A DNA stretch of 5,106 nt from Thiotrichaceae bacterium (lineage in GTDB: Bacteria; Pseudomonadota; Gammaproteobacteria; SZUA-229): assembly GCA_002746365.1 (NCBI GenBank), contig NVWZ01000005.1, positions 87,197 to 92,302 of the forward strand, in the 5' to 3' direction. The notes under the pieces were generated by a model that had not been told where the DNA came from, ran no database searches, and saw nothing but the letters and a program-made list of their open reading frames with translations. The position numbers and the translations under genes were made by a program. Below, piece after piece: positions 4,546-5,106 of this stretch (positions are counted from its first letter, which is position 1; every line of letters starts with the position of its first letter).

Positions 4546-5106
4546 TCAGGTGATTATTTCGCTAAATATGGCACTCACCGGCGCAGCCAGCGCAAGCTGA
4601 GTAATATCAGCATGCCATTGATACCGTTCATCATCTGCAATAGCGCCTGACACGGTCTTAATAACCACTTCACAGGGTGTTATATCCAGATGAAAATGGC
4701 TGAAGGTATGGCGAAAAGCCGGTAGATCGTTGAAATTATTCACCACTAGCTGCCAGTTTCTCGCCACCGTCTCATCAACAATTTCATCCATTGATAATTC
4801 CGGCAAACTCCACAAGCCGCCCCAAATTCCACTAGGTGGTCGCTTTTCCATCAGCATGGCACCTTGTTTGTTTCGGATAATAAGAAAACGCTTCTGTCTC
4901 ACCGGTATCGCTTTTTTAGGTTTCCTCGTCGGCAGTTCAGCCACACGGTTTTGCTGATACGCCTGACAACCCGTTTTCAGTGGACACTCATAGCACTTCG
5001 GCGAGGAACGCGTGCACAGCGTAGCACCCATATCCATAATTGCCTGCGTATAATCCGCTACGTTATTCTCAGGCGTGTATAACTCAGCAAATTCCCATAG
5101 CTGCTT
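4546..5106 (-). CDS. mutY: Adenine DNA glycosylase MutY, C-terminal part (5' end outside window)
   Basis: The reading frame is open to the right edge, so 186 residues of the C-terminus are visible, equivalent to roughly residue 162 onward in the 350-residue E. coli enzyme. MutY removes adenine mispaired with 8-oxoguanine, the last guard of the oxidised-guanine repair system. The 4Fe-4S ligands are seen as C-x6-C-x2-C-x5-C at visible residues 31, 38, 41 and 47 (CTRSSPKCYECPLKTGC). They are preceded by YTQAIMDMGA at the end of the helix-hairpin-helix glycosylase domain. The NUDIX-like 8-oxoG recognition domain follows, with RPPSGIWGGLWSLPE (89-103) and FRHTFSHFHL (131-140), and ends in the conserved LAAPV. 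The catalytic Asp lies upstream of the window. An internal ATG at 5037 is not the true start, because homology continues past it. The stop is TGA at 4546-4548. Confidence 0.95.
   Translation of the reverse strand, partial: KQLWEFAELYTPENNVADYTQAIMDMGATLCTRSSPKCYECPLKTGCQAYQQNRVAELPTRKPKKAIPVRQKRFLIIRNKQGAMLMEKRPPSGIWGGLWSLPELSMDEIVDETVARNWQLVVNNFNDLPAFRHTFSHFHLDITPCEVVIKTVSGAIADDERYQWHADITQLALAAPVSAIFSEIIT

Noticed and set aside
4730..5082. Plus-strand frames of 72-75 codons opposite mutY
   Set aside because: They are antisense shadows of the conserved MutY reading frame.

Overview
The window looks like chromosomal DNA from a gammaproteobacterium of moderate to low GC. The visible MutY C-terminus closely resembles the E. 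coli enzyme, and the Fic protein has the architecture of Shewanella-type Fic proteins. The genus cannot be read from this sequence alone.

Layout from left to right: (1) a complete plus-strand MBL-fold metallohydrolase (16-897); (2) a roughly 300-base gap dominated by a large inverted repeat with a second hairpin at its centre (989-1127); (3) a complete plus-strand galE (1203-2183); (4) a roughly 570-base gap holding copy A of a 70-base hairpin-rich repeat and a possible decayed minus-strand coding fragment; (5) a complete minus-strand Fic AMP-transferase of the self-inhibited class with a C-terminal winged helix (2750-3898); (6) a roughly 450-base gap holding the fic promoter inside a 70-bp tandem repeat of palindromes, part of a common dispersed repeat, a copy of the 3' end of the neighbouring tRNA, and copy B of the hairpin repeat; (7) a minus-strand tRNA-Phe(GAA) with its own likely promoter (4355-4430); (8) the 3' part of mutY on the minus strand, running off the right edge.

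The genes are housekeeping (mutY, tRNA-Phe, galE) or general accessory genes (MBL hydrolase, Fic) and do not form an evident pathway. mutY, tRNA-Phe and fic share a strand, but both tRNA-Phe and fic appear to have their own promoters. galE and fic converge on the gap at 2184-2749.

The most interesting material is non-coding. The first item is the pair of near-identical palindromes spaced exactly 70 bp apart around a consensus-like promoter in front of fic, which suggests a repressor-controlled gene, possibly autoregulated. The second is a 23-bp direct repeat of the tRNA-Phe 3' end, 175 bp from the original, enclosing a member of the dispersed hairpin repeat. It looks like a very small insertion or the scar of a collapsed integrative element at a tRNA attachment site. 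No complete new multi-gene system is visible.
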